Positions 23,356 through 31,794 of a DNA stretch of 64,000 bases are shown piece after piece; the first letter of the stretch is position 1, and the number at the start of each line of letters is the position of its first letter. The DNA comes from Pararhizobium arenae (GTDB taxonomy: Bacteria; Pseudomonadota; Alphaproteobacteria; Rhizobiales; Rhizobiaceae): NCBI RefSeq assembly GCF_001931685.1, contig NZ_MOOY01000008.1, forward strand, positions 62,001 through 126,000. Direction: 5' to 3'. The position numbers and the translations under genes are program-made. The notes beneath the pieces were generated by a model that searched no databases, was not told the DNA's origin, and saw only the letters and a program-made list of their open reading frames with translations.

Positions 23356-24348
23356 ATGGCGGTTTTGGTTACGGGCGGCGGCGGTTATATCGGCAGCCAC
23401 ATGGTCTGGGCGCTGCTGGATGCGGGCGAAGAGGCCGTTGTCATCGACCGTCTCTCGACCGGGTTCCGCTGGGCGATCGCGCCGGAAGCGCGCTTCTATG
23501 AAGGCGATATCGCCGACGCCGAGTTGATGCGCTGCATCTTCTCCGAAAACAACATCGACGCGATCATTCATTTCGCCGGTTCGATCGTCGTGCCGGAATC
23601 CGTCGCCGATCCGCTGGGCTACTATGAAAACAACACGGTCAAATCCCGCGCGCTGATCGCCAGCGCCGTCGAGGCGGGCATTCCGTATTTCGTCTTCTCC
23701 TCCACCGCTGCCGTTTATGGCACACCGAAGGTTCTGGAGCCGGTGACGGAAGACCTGCCGCTGGCGCCGGAATCGCCCTACGGATCGTCGAAGCTGATGA
23801 CCGAGATCATGCTGCGTGACACATCCAACGCCCATGACCTCACCTACACGGCGTTGCGTTATTTCAACGTCGCGGGTGCCGATCCGAAGGGGCGCAGCGG
23901 CCAGTCTTCGGCCATCGCCACCCATCTCATCAAGGTCGCCTCCGCAACGGCGCTTGGCAAACGCGCGTCCATGAGCGTCTTCGGCACCGATTATCCGACG
24001 CCGGACGGGACCTGCGTGCGTGACTATATCCATGTCTGGGATCTCGCTCAGGCGCATCTTGCAGCCTTGAAGCGCATGCGCGCCGGCGGCGGGTCTCTTG
24101 CGGCCAATTGCGGCTATGGTCGTGGCTTCTCGGTTCTTGAAGTGCTGAAGACCGTCAAGAAGGTCAGCGGCGTGGATTTCCCGGTGGAATTTGCCGAGCG
24201 CCGTGCGGGTGATCCCGCTATGATCGTCGCCAATCCATCGCTGGCAAAGGCCGAACTCGGCTGGGTGCCGGAGTATGACGACCTTGAGGGCATCGTCGAG
24301 AGCGCACTCGAATGGGAGCGCCACCTCCTGCGCAAGAACAGCTACTGA
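23356..24348 (+). CDS. galE: UDP-glucose 4-epimerase (GalE/ExoB type)
   Basis: A 330-residue short-chain epimerase that interconverts UDP-glucose and UDP-galactose in the cytoplasm. The NAD-binding GGGGYIGSHMVWALL motif is at residues 7-21. FSSTAAVYG carries the catalytic Ser, and SPYGSSKLMTE carries Tyr-x3-Lys. The C-terminal region has the substrate-binding RAGDPAMIVANPSLAKAELGW segment. Galactose made this way feeds exopolysaccharide and lipopolysaccharide in rhizobia, where the paralogue is called exoB. Its position just before the CDP-sugar operon and its own 222-base spacer suggest separate transcription but a shared surface-sugar role. Confidence 0.9.
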   Translation: MAVLVTGGGGYIGSHMVWALLDAGEEAVVIDRLSTGFRWAIAPEARFYEGDIADAELMRCIFSENNIDAIIHFAGSIVVPESVADPLGYYENNTVKSRALIASAVEAGIPYFVFSSTAAVYGTPKVLEPVTEDLPLAPESPYGSSKLMTEIMLRDTSNAHDLTYTALRYFNVAGADPKGRSGQSSAIATHLIKVASATALGKRASMSVFGTDYPTPDGTCVRDYIHVWDLAQAHLAALKRMRAGGGSLAANCGYGRGFSVLEVLKTVKKVSGVDFPVEFAERRAGDPAMIVANPSLAKAELGWVPEYDDLEGIVESALEWERHLLRKNSY

Positions 24349-24570
24349 CGGGCATTTCCCCGCTCCAGTTTGACGACAGTTTCAAGCACTAGGGTATCGG
24401 CCACGATAGATCATTCGGGCCTGATGCATGATGGAACAAGTTCGCCAGACGAAACGCAGGATGCCGCCCAAAAGGCGTGGCTTCATTGCGGGCCGCGCGA
24501 GCCCGTCGCAGTCGCGGCCGGTTGAATACTTTTTGTCGTTGACGACGGGACATCCGTGCGAGGGCCTTCG

Positions 24571-25341
24571 ATGAAGGCTGTCATTCTCGCCGGCGGGCTT
24601 GGCACGCGCATCTCGGAGGAAACCCACCTTCGGCCGAAGCCGATGGTCGAGATCGGCGGGCGGCCCATCCTCTGGCATATCATGAAGATGTACCACGCCC
24701 ATGGGGTGCGCGACTTCATCGTCTGCTGCGGCTTCAAGGGCTATATCATCAAGGAATATTTTGCCAATTACGGCCTGCATATGTCGGACATCACCTTCGA
24801 CTTTGCCGAAAACAGCATGGAATTCCATCGCAAGAGCGCCGAGAACTGGCGGGTGACGCTGGTCGATACCGGCGAGAACTCGATGACCGGCGGCCGCTTG
24901 AAACGGGTTGCCCGGTATCTGAGGGAAGACGACGCCTTCTGCTTCACCTATGGCGACGGCGTCGGCAGCATGGATATCGCCCGCACGATCGCCTTCCACC
25001 GGGAACACGGCAAACTCGCCACGGTCACGGCTTGTCGTCCGCCAGCGCGTTACGGCGCGCTTCAGCTGGATGGCAGCGAAGTTCAAGGTTTTGTCGAAAA
25101 GCCGGAAGGCGAGGGCGGCTTTATCAATGGCGGTTTCTTCGTGCTCTCGCCGCGCTGCATCGACCGGATCGAAGACGACAACACCACATGGGAGGCCGAG
25201 CCCCTCATGAGCCTTGCCCGCGAGGGCGAGTTGCAGGCCTACCTCCATGACGGCTTCTGGCAGCCGATGGACACCCTGCGTGACAAAAACCATCTCGAAA
25301 GTTTGTGGCAGAGCGGTTCGCCGCCTTGGAAATGCTGGTGA
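24571..25341 (+). CDS. rfbF: Glucose-1-phosphate cytidylyltransferase
   Basis: A 256-residue nucleotidyltransferase that joins CTP and glucose-1-phosphate to give CDP-glucose. The family start [17 protein letters not shown] is followed by [28 protein letters not shown] is the metal-binding loop, and VFVEKP-like [11 protein letters not shown] is also present. The first gene of an operon in which each later gene overlaps the previous one. The ATG at 24571 has GAGGG upstream and is better than the GTG at 24556. Its product goes directly to RfbG, encoded next. The 222-base gap before it holds the presumed promoter. Confidence 0.93.
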   Translation: MKAVILAGGLGTRISEETHLRPKPMVEIGGRPILWHIMKMYHAHGVRDFIVCCGFKGYIIKEYFANYGLHMSDITFDFAENSMEFHRKSAENWRVTLVDTGENSMTGGRLKRVARYLREDDAFCFTYGDGVGSMDIARTIAFHREHGKLATVTACRPPARYGALQLDGSEVQGFVEKPEGEGGFINGGFFVLSPRCIDRIEDDNTTWEAEPLMSLAREGELQAYLHDGFWQPMDTLRDKNHLESLWQSGSPPWKCW

Positions 25342-26426
25342 TGACGATGACAAACGACTTCTGGCGCGGAAAGCGCGTACTGATCACCGGCCACACGGGC
25401 TTCAAGGGCAGTTGGCTCGCCCTTTGGCTTCGACAACTGGGTGCCGAGGTCTCCGGCCTCTCGCTGCTTCCGAAATCGGAACCCTCGCTCTACAATCTGC
25501 TGGGCGGTGCTGCCGAAGGCGATGATATCGTCGACATTCGCGACCGGGCTGCCGTCACCCATCAGGTGCTGCGCTCGAAACCGCAGATCGTCTTCCACCT
25601 CGCAGCCCAGGCGCTGGTACGGGCAAGCTATCGCGATCCGGCCGAAACCTACGACACCAATGTCAGCGGCACGGTCAATCTTCTGGACGCGCTTCGCGTC
25701 TGCGAGGATGTGCGCTCGATCGTGGTCGTGACGACCGACAAGGTGTATCACAACCCTGAGACCGGCCTTGCGTTCATGGAGACCGATCCGCTCGGCGGAC
25801 AGGATCCCTACAGCGCCTCCAAGGCGGCTGCGGAGATCGTCACGGCAAGCTATCGCTCCTCCTTCTTTGCCGCCCGCAACATCGGCATCGCGACGGCGCG
25901 TGCCGGCAACGTCATCGGGGGGGGCGACTGGGCCGAGGAGCGGCTGATCCCCGACGCCGTTCGCGCCTGGCAGGCGGGTCAATCCCTGTACGTCCGCCGT
26001 CCGCGCGCAGTGCGTCCCTGGCAGCATGTTCTGGAGCCGCTGAATGGCTATATGAGCCTGGCCGAGCATCTCTGGTACGCGCCGGTCGGTGTCGAAAGCT
26101 ATAATTTCGGTCCCAACCATGCGGAGGCCGCGTCGGTCGGCACGGTGCTGAAGATGGCCGAGCGTCATTTCGGCGGTGGCCTCGTTCGCCTGGGCGATGG
26201 CACCGAAGGTCCGCACGAGGCCGGCTATCTGGTTCTCGACAGCGGCCGGGCCCGCGCCGATCTGGGCTATGTTCCGCGCTGGCGCCTCAACGAAACCGTG
26301 CGCCGCACGATGGAATGGTATCGCGCCGAGCGTGAAGGCCGGCCTGCTCTTGAGCTTTGCCTCGCCGATATCCGCGACTTTACCAATGAAGCAGCTGGTG
26401 CGCAGCCGCTGAAGGCCGCCGGTTGA
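25341..26426 (+). CDS. rfbG: CDP-glucose 4,6-dehydratase
   Basis: A 361-residue extended SDR enzyme converting CDP-glucose to CDP-4-keto-6-deoxyglucose. The NAD motif is GKRVLITGHTGFKGSWLALW. VVTTDKVYHN holds the catalytic Thr/Asp region, and QDPYSASKAAAEIV the Tyr-x3-Lys. RAGNVIGGGDWAEERL is typical of RfbG. Its start shares one base with the rfbF stop; a second ATG six bases later is also possible. The 4-keto sugar is the branch point for epimerisation and C-methylation by the two following products. RfbH, the 3-dehydrase for dideoxyhexoses, is absent, so a 3,6-dideoxy sugar is not expected. Confidence 0.93.
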   Translation: MTMTNDFWRGKRVLITGHTGFKGSWLALWLRQLGAEVSGLSLLPKSEPSLYNLLGGAAEGDDIVDIRDRAAVTHQVLRSKPQIVFHLAAQALVRASYRDPAETYDTNVSGTVNLLDALRVCEDVRSIVVVTTDKVYHNPETGLAFMETDPLGGQDPYSASKAAAEIVTASYRSSFFAARNIGIATARAGNVIGGGDWAEERLIPDAVRAWQAGQSLYVRRPRAVRPWQHVLEPLNGYMSLAEHLWYAPVGVESYNFGPNHAEAASVGTVLKMAERHFGGGLVRLGDGTEGPHEAGYLVLDSGRARADLGYVPRWRLNETVRRTMEWYRAEREGRPALELCLADIRDFTNEAAGAQPLKAAG

Positions 26427-26986
26427 GCACGCGGCTGCAGGCACGGGAAACGCCGCTTGCCGGCCTGATGGTGATCGAGCGCCGCAGGCTGTCTGACGAG
26501 CGTGGGTTCCTGTCGCGTCTTTTCTGCCAGCATGAGCTGGCCGCCTTCGGCTGGCACGGCCCCATCATGCAGATGAACGAGACCGGCACGGTGCACAAGG
26601 GCACGGTGCGCGGCATGCATTTCCAGCGCCCGCCGCATGCGGAGATCAAACTCGTCACCTGCACGCGCGGCCGCATCTTCGATGTTGCCGTCGATCTGCG
26701 GGTTGGTTCGCCGACCTTTCTCAAACATTTCTCCGTCGAGCTTTCGGAAGAAAACGGCTGTTCCCTATTGATCCCGAAAGGCTTTGCCCACGGTTTTCAG
26801 GCGCTGAGCGATGATGTCCGGCTGATTTATGCCCATTCGGAGCGTTACACCGCAGTGGCCGAGGGTGGGCTTCATCCGCAAGACCCGGCACTCGCGGTCG
26901 AATGGCCTTTGCCGGTGGAAAGGCTTTCGGCGCGCGACGCGGCGCATCCCCTGCTGACGCCGGATTATCTTGGAGTAGCCGCATGA
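26423..26986 (+). CDS. RmlC-like sugar 3,5-epimerase
   Basis: A 187-residue cupin of the dTDP-4-dehydrorhamnose 3,5-epimerase family. Landmarks are SDERGFLSRLF, the catalytic His in TVRGMHFQRPP, the conserved IPKGFAHGFQAL strand, and the C-terminal DPALAVEWPLP. In this operon the substrate should be the CDP-4-keto-6-deoxy sugar from RfbG, not a dTDP sugar; this is inferred from context. The start is a TTG overlapping the rfbG stop. The later ATG at 26467 would remove the conserved first strand. It overlaps the C-methyltransferase by four bases (ATGA), so translation is coupled throughout. Confidence 0.85.
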   Translation: MSTRLQARETPLAGLMVIERRRLSDERGFLSRLFCQHELAAFGWHGPIMQMNETGTVHKGTVRGMHFQRPPHAEIKLVTCTRGRIFDVAVDLRVGSPTFLKHFSVELSEENGCSLLIPKGFAHGFQALSDDVRLIYAHSERYTAVAEGGLHPQDPALAVEWPLPVERLSARDAAHPLLTPDYLGVAA

Positions 26987-28212
26987 AATGCCGCCACTGC
27001 GGGTCCGAGGAGATGGTGCCCTTCCTCGATCTGGGAACAGCTCCGCCTTCGAATTCGTATGTCGCGATCGAAGAGCGCAACAAGCCGGAACTCTGGTATC
27101 CGCTCGTCATCCGGGCCTGCCGGAAATGCCGCCTTGTGCAGACGGAAGATTTTGCCGCGCGCGAAACCTTCTTCTCGTCGAGCTACGCCTATTTCAGCTC
27201 GTTCTCGACGTCCTGGCTGAAGCACGCGGAAACGTATGTCGCTGACATGCAGGCGCGTTTCGGTCTGACGGAGCAGTCTCATATCGTCGAGATCGCCGCG
27301 AATGACGGTTATCTTCTCCAGTTCGCCAAGGAACGCGGCATACCCTGCCTCGGCATCGAGCCGACGGCGAGCACTGCCGCCGCAGCGCGCGAAAAGGGGC
27401 TGGAGATCATCGAAGAGTTCTTCGGCGCCGATATCGGCGCGCGACTGGCTGCGGAAGGCCGAAGCGCCGATCTGACGGCCGCCAACAACGTGCTTGCCCA
27501 TGTGCCTGATATCAACGATTTCGTCGCCGGCTTTACCGCGATCCTGAAGCCCAACGGCGTTGCGACCTTCGAGTTTCCGCATCTGCTCAACATGGTGAGC
27601 GAAGGCCAGTTCGACACGGCCTATCACGAGCATTATTCCTATCTGTCGTTGACTGCCGTTTCCCGCATCTTCGAAAAGAACGGTCTTGCTGTCTTCGACG
27701 TCGAGACGACCCCATGGCACGGCGGCAGCCTTCGTGTTTTTGCGCAGCGCGCTGACACGGGGAAACATGCCGCCACGCCGGCCGTTGCCTTCACGCTCGC
27801 CGCCGAGCGGCATGCCGGCATGCTGACGGATGAATACTACACGGGCTTCCAGGCGCGCGCCGAAGATGTGCGCGACGGCTTCCTGAGCTTTCTCATCGAA
27901 AGCCGCCGGGCTGGCCTGAAGGTCGCCGCCTACGGCGCTGCCGCCAAGGGCAACACGCTCTTGAATTTCGCAGGCGTGAAGCCGGATCTGCTGGCCTTCG
28001 CCGTCGACAAGAACCCCGCCAAGCAAGGCACTCTTCTTCCCGGAAGTCGCATCCCGATCGTCACCGAAGACGTGCTCAAAACCGAAAAACCGGAAAGGGT
28101 AGTAATCCTGCCATGGAATCTTCAGGACGAGATCAAACAGCAGCTTTCGTATATCATCGACTGGGGTGGAAAGTTCGTGACGGCGGTGCCGACACTGAAG
28201 GTTCATCCGTAG
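26983..28212 (+). CDS. Sugar C-methyltransferase with N-terminal zinc-binding domain
   Basis: A 409-residue three-part protein. Residues 1-55 are a zinc-binding domain (MKCRHCG and RACRKCRLVQTE supply four Cys). Residues ~80-230 are a SAM-dependent methyltransferase core, with SHIVEIAANDGYLLQFAKERG as motif I and GIEPT after strand 2. The last ~160 residues are the C-terminal Methyltransf_14-type domain (AYGAAAKGNTLLNFAG). This is the architecture of TylCIII/NovU-type enzymes that methylate a carbon of 4-keto sugars. The likely substrate is the CDP-4-keto sugar made by the preceding genes. The ATG overlaps the epimerase stop and GGAG lies upstream. The longer frame from 26902 is an overlap artefact. 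Confidence 0.88.
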   Translation: MKCRHCGSEEMVPFLDLGTAPPSNSYVAIEERNKPELWYPLVIRACRKCRLVQTEDFAARETFFSSSYAYFSSFSTSWLKHAETYVADMQARFGLTEQSHIVEIAANDGYLLQFAKERGIPCLGIEPTASTAAAAREKGLEIIEEFFGADIGARLAAEGRSADLTAANNVLAHVPDINDFVAGFTAILKPNGVATFEFPHLLNMVSEGQFDTAYHEHYSYLSLTAVSRIFEKNGLAVFDVETTPWHGGSLRVFAQRADTGKHAATPAVAFTLAAERHAGMLTDEYYTGFQARAEDVRDGFLSFLIESRRAGLKVAAYGAAAKGNTLLNFAGVKPDLLAFAVDKNPAKQGTLLPGSRIPIVTEDVLKTEKPERVVILPWNLQDEIKQQLSYIIDWGGKFVTAVPTLKVHP

Positions 28213-28295
28213 CATCGCTGCCGGAGGTCGCGGCGACGGAACCTCAGGCCAAGCCGCAGGTCAAGACCAAGGCGATTTAGAGACTCTAGGTCTTG

Positions 28296-28598
28296 CTATT
28301 CGATTTCGCCCAGAATGCCCTTCTCGTGCGCGATCGAATGGCGGATCAACTGGCTCCAGATTTTCTCGTAGAAATCCGGATCCAGTCCTGCCGCAATGGC
28401 ATTGCGGCGGGCATTCTCCTCGACTTCAGCCACCCGTGCCGGAATGTCAGCCTTCAAGCCCATCGGTTTCTTGATCTCGGCGGCGCGGCCGATATAGGCG
28501 AAACGCTGCCGGAAAAGCTCGATCAATGCCTTGTCCAGCCGGTCGATCTCGGCACGGATATCGGTCATCGACTGGCAGTCTTCCGGGCTTTTGGGCAT
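28296..28598 (-). CDS. Chorismate mutase (AroQ class), stand-alone
   Basis: A ~100-residue all-alpha protein with the AroQ pattern. The N-terminal helix IRAEIDRLDKALIELFRQRF carries the first Arg, IGRAAEIKKPMG carries the Lys, and the last helix is EKIWSQLIRHSIAHE. It should rearrange chorismate to prephenate. It has no fused prephenate dehydratase or dehydrogenase, and its small size also fits the isochorismate-pyruvate lyase subgroup. GGAG seven bases before the ATG at 28598 favours that start over the ATG at 28613. Alone and reversed within a sugar locus, it looks positionally unrelated to its neighbours. Confidence 0.85.
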   Translation of the reverse strand: MPKSPEDCQSMTDIRAEIDRLDKALIELFRQRFAYIGRAAEIKKPMGLKADIPARVAEVEENARRNAIAAGLDPDFYEKIWSQLIRHSIAHEKGILGEIE

Positions 28599-28761
28599 GC
28601 GGTTCTCCGGCATAGTGTGGGTCTGCCTGTGGTGGTTCGGCGATCCGAGGTGCTGCTTATCAAGCGGCCACGCATCTGGAAAGAGCCTGGAGCTCGATCG
28701 CAACCTCGGGTAAGCCTCGGGAAAGCCCTTGTCTTTAGGGTGCGGCAAACGGAGAAATATG

Positions 28762-29976
28762 ATGTTCCCCCAGCCCAAACTGACGATCTGCGTGCCCTCG
28801 CGTAACCGCCAGCGCTATTTTCAGGAAACCATCCGCAGCCTGCTGATGAACATGCGCACGGATGTCGAATTCGTCTTTGCGGATAACTCCGACGATGCGT
28901 CGATCATGAACACCTTCATGGCTGACATCGGCGGCGATCCGCGCGTCAAGTTCATCCCCTCCGCGGATCATGTCTTCTCGATGGTTGACAACTGGGAGCG
29001 TTGCCTGGAGACGGCAACCGGCGAGTTCATTACCGTTATCGGCGACGACGATTATGTCGATGTCGATGTCGTCGATCTGATCAAGGACGTGCAGCGCAAC
29101 GAACCTCGCGCCGATGTCATCGCCTGGACACGCCTCACCTATAACTGGCCGAGCCACCGCCCGCGCAAATGCGTGGTCGGGGTGCCGATGGGCACCAACT
29201 ATTATCGAGTCGACAAGAGCATCCTGCTGCGAGATTTCTTCCACTGGTCCCATGATGCGGCGTCACCGAACAACCTCTTCGCGATCTACCACGGCGCCGT
29301 CTCGCGCAAGATCATGGAAAAGATCAGGGCCAAGTTCAACGGCCGTTATTTCGAGCATCCGGTTGTGGATTTCGAAAACAGTTGCAAGCTCTTGGTGACG
29401 GCCGACAACTTCATCCATGTCGAGCGTCCCTTCTCGGTGCTCGGCGCTTGCGCGGAAAGCAATTCCGGCCGCGTCGCGACCGCTGCCGATCTCAAGGCCA
29501 TGTACACCCAGTTCATGTCCGATATCGGCCGTTCGATCGACAACGACGCCTATATGAAGGACTTTCCGTTCCCGTTCTTCCTCGGAAACACGGCGGCGAT
29601 CGGCCTCTGCCAGCAGTGGTTCAAGTATACCTATGGCCACAAGGCGCCGGCGGGCTGGGAGAAGAATTTCGCCCGTGCCTGCGCCAAGAATTGCGGCATG
29701 GCCCGCGACCGGGAAAATTTCGAGCTGATTTCGGAAGGATATCGCACCGCCTTTGAAAACTGGCAGGGCGGCAAGTTCCTCGAGCACTTCAACCCGACCT
29801 TCAAGGAGCCGGGAAGCGGCAAGTCTTATTACGGTCTTTTGAAGAACATGCTCTATATCGACGAGGATATTGGTGGCGTACAGACCCCGGCGGAGCTTCT
29901 GCATCTTGTCGGCCAGTTTATCGCCCCGCGCGAAACCATGCAGTTCCGCACCGTGCGGCAACTCGCCGTGGGCTGA
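28762..29976 (+). CDS. Family 2-like glycosyltransferase
   Basis: A 404-residue cytoplasmic GT-A enzyme. The N-terminus LTICVPSRNRQRYFQETIRSL is the nucleotide-sugar fold's first strand and helix. VFADNSDD follows, and FITVIGDDDYVDVD gives the metal-binding acidic triplet. The ~250-residue C-terminal part is not a standard domain but shares blocks with the other transferase at 31795-32877, such as YIDEDIGGVQTPAEL. It presumably transfers the locus's special sugar to a surface polysaccharide. GGAG is four bases from ATG 28759 and seven from ATG 28762, so the latter is chosen. A strong terminator follows. Confidence 0.85.
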   Translation: MFPQPKLTICVPSRNRQRYFQETIRSLLMNMRTDVEFVFADNSDDASIMNTFMADIGGDPRVKFIPSADHVFSMVDNWERCLETATGEFITVIGDDDYVDVDVVDLIKDVQRNEPRADVIAWTRLTYNWPSHRPRKCVVGVPMGTNYYRVDKSILLRDFFHWSHDAASPNNLFAIYHGAVSRKIMEKIRAKFNGRYFEHPVVDFENSCKLLVTADNFIHVERPFSVLGACAESNSGRVATAADLKAMYTQFMSDIGRSIDNDAYMKDFPFPFFLGNTAAIGLCQQWFKYTYGHKAPAGWEKNFARACAKNCGMARDRENFELISEGYRTAFENWQGGKFLEHFNPTFKEPGSGKSYYGLLKNMLYIDEDIGGVQTPAELLHLVGQFIAPRETMQFRTVRQLAVG

Positions 29977-30003
29977 AGCGGACTTCACGGCTGTTCTGCC
30001 AGA

Positions 30004-30034
30004 ACCCATCATCGGCTGCCGATGGTGGGTTTTT
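30004..30034 (+). terminator. Rho-independent terminator of the glycosyltransferase gene
   Basis: An 11-bp stem with one G-T pair (30005-30015 with 30019-30029, three-base loop) is followed by five T residues at 30030-30034. It lies 28 bases after the stop codon. Confidence 0.85.
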
Positions 30035-30062
30035 CATTGGGAGCGACGTTCCCGAAAGACAG

Positions 30063-30095
30063 AAAAAAGGGGCGCCGATGGCACCCCTTTTTTTT
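30063..30095 (-). terminator. Terminator of the leftward sugar operon
   Basis: A hairpin of GGGG-x-GCC (30069-30076) pairs with GGC-x-CCCC (30080-30087). It is flanked by six A on the left and eight T on the right, so it can work in both directions. On the minus strand it follows the cephalosporin-hydroxylase-family gene by about 20 bases, and it backs up the plus-strand terminator. Confidence 0.8.
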
Positions 30096-30113
30096 CCCAG
30101 CGGTCTTGGCGTC

Positions 30114-30839
30114 TCAGCGCACCCGCTTCAGATAACCGTGCGGTGCGACCGAGATCAGCAGGCGCGCGTCGATGGACCGGTCGATCTCGAATTCCGGGTG
30201 CGACTTCAACCATTCGAACACGGCGGTCTTCGGGTTGGCGCCCTTGTCCCATGGGCGGTCGGGATAGCTGCCGGCCGGCACGTCCTCGATGAAGGTGTCG
30301 AAGACGACGCAGTAGCTCGACACGCTGGTGAGGTCCGCATAGGCTTCCAGTTCGGCCAGCACATGATCATGTGTGTGGTTGGAATCGAGGCAGACCAGCA
30401 CCGATTTCTTGCCTTCCGCCGCCGCCCGCACCTGATCGATGACCGCCGGGTCGATCGACGAGCCCTCGATCATCGAGATACGGCGATAAAGCGGATGCTT
30501 TTCGATCTCGACGCGATTGTGGGCGCGGATGTCGATATCGATGCCGAACACCGAAGCATCCGGATTGCCGCCGCAGATCGCGTTCAGCTCCAGCATCGAG
30601 GCCGAAAAGATCAGCGAGCCGCCATGGGCAATGCCAGTCTCGATGATGAGGTCCGGTTGAACCGTCCAGATCAGCTCCTGCATGGCGACGATATCCTGCG
30701 GGTACTGGATAATCGGCCGGCCGAGCCAGGAAAAATTGTAGGAGTATTTGGGTGTCACGGAGGCGACCATGAAGTCGTGCGCGGCGCGGCGCATATCCTC
30801 GGTGGTGTCCGGAGCAGCGGTGTCGTTTTCTGAAGCCAT
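30114..30839 (-). CDS. CmcI (cephalosporin hydroxylase) family protein, probable sugar O-methyltransferase
   Basis: A 241-residue Rossmann-fold protein. It has PDLIIETGIAHGGSLIFSAS as the SAM-binding loop, then VFGIDIDIRAH, and a metal-binding-type VLVCLDSNHTHDHVLAEL. GSYPDRPWDKGANPKTAV is a typical CmcI-family C-terminal segment. Despite the family name, members in polysaccharide loci are thought to be O-methyltransferases that act on sugar hydroxyls. It is the last gene of a leftward unit (glycosyltransferase, epimerase, this gene), ended by a strong hairpin. The acceptor sugar cannot be predicted. Confidence 0.83.
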   Translation of the reverse strand: MASENDTAAPDTTEDMRRAAHDFMVASVTPKYSYNFSWLGRPIIQYPQDIVAMQELIWTVQPDLIIETGIAHGGSLIFSASMLELNAICGGNPDASVFGIDIDIRAHNRVEIEKHPLYRRISMIEGSSIDPAVIDQVRAAAEGKKSVLVCLDSNHTHDHVLAELEAYADLTSVSSYCVVFDTFIEDVPAGSYPDRPWDKGANPKTAVFEWLKSHPEFEIDRSIDARLLISVAPHGYLKRVR

Positions 30840-30896
30840 GGTCTTTGCTTTCGATGGGCAACGGAAGCCTGCGCTGCCATTGCGATGGATGTTTGT

Positions 30897-31757
30897 TTAC
30901 GAGGCGCCGGTTTGCCGCCCGAGAATACGCTGAAGCTTGGAATTGTCGCCCCAGAATTCCATCGGTTCGTAGTCGGGGTACGGGTAGTGGCCGAGATTGA
31001 GGCGAACGTCCCAGCTCAATTCCTTCGTCCAGCGGCTGACGATATCGCGGACCGCGACGGGCTTGCCGGAAGAGATGTTGACGACGCCGGAGTCCGGATG
31101 GGCCAGCGCCAGGCTGACGATCAGGTCCGCCAAGGTTCCGATGTCGAGAAAATCGCGCAGCTGCTCGCCTCCGGACATATCGAAGACCGTTGCGCCTTGC
31201 CGATAAGCTTCCTGTAGCTGCGGCCAGAGCGACTTCGGATTTTGTCCGGGGCCGTACATGTAAAAAAGTCGTCCCCAGGTGAGTGCAAAAGGCAATGTCT
31301 CCTTCAGCATATAAAGCTGCTGATGCAGGGCGTGCTTGGCAAAGCCATAGGGGTTTGAAGGTAGGCAGGGCGTCGCCTCCGTGAGCGCGCCATCCTGCAT
31401 ACCATATTCGAAGCATGTGCCGGCGCAGAAAACGGAGTTTAGGCCGCCTTCGATCGCACCTTTCAGGAAGGCGTATTGCCGCGGCAGTTCCGTTTCGAAG
31501 TGATGCAGCGAGCGATAGTTCGGCAGGCCATCCCAGGCAAGATGGATCAGGGCGTCGGGTCGTCCCATCGCGGTGAAGGGGTCGCCTGGAGGATCAGCCA
31601 TGTCCAAGACTTTCCACGCGATGCCGGAGGACGCCGGATTGCCAGGCTTGCGGGAAAGAGCTGTAACCTGAATGCCGCGACGCTCCAGCGCAGCCAGCAC
31701 ATGTCTGCCGATGAAGCCTGTTGCGCCTGTGACGGCGACGGAGGTTACAGCACCCAC
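30897..31757 (-). CDS. NAD(P)-dependent sugar epimerase/reductase (extended SDR)
   Basis: A 286-residue extended SDR. The cofactor motif is VAVTGATGFIGRHVLAALE. The catalytic Tyr-x3-Lys is in SNPYGFAKHALHQQL, and GRLFYMYGPGQNPKSLWP is typical of nucleotide-sugar epimerases or 4-ketoreductases. It could carry out the final 4-keto reduction of the CDP sugar made at 24.5-28.2 kb, a step otherwise missing from that operon; this is inference. The start is a GTG with a weak ribosome site. It lies 37 bases after the upstream transferase and 57 bases before the CmcI-like gene, all leftward. Confidence 0.82.
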   Translation of the reverse strand: MGAVTSVAVTGATGFIGRHVLAALERRGIQVTALSRKPGNPASSGIAWKVLDMADPPGDPFTAMGRPDALIHLAWDGLPNYRSLHHFETELPRQYAFLKGAIEGGLNSVFCAGTCFEYGMQDGALTEATPCLPSNPYGFAKHALHQQLYMLKETLPFALTWGRLFYMYGPGQNPKSLWPQLQEAYRQGATVFDMSGGEQLRDFLDIGTLADLIVSLALAHPDSGVVNISSGKPVAVRDIVSRWTKELSWDVRLNLGHYPYPDYEPMEFWGDNSKLQRILGRQTGAS

Positions 31758-31794
31758 GCGCGCAGTCCCGGGAAAGGATCGACGGGGTGGCGGA

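Noticed and set aside
28213-28280. Short reading frame after the C-methyltransferase stop giving an Ala/Lys/Pro-rich tail, as if a frameshift had cut off the protein's end
   Set aside because: The methyltransferase already ends at the usual place for its family, and the tail has no similarity I can recognise.
30064-30095. A-run, hairpin and T-run considered as a small RNA gene
   Set aside because: It is fully explained as a bidirectional terminator between two converging genes; no promoter lies close enough to suggest a separate RNA.
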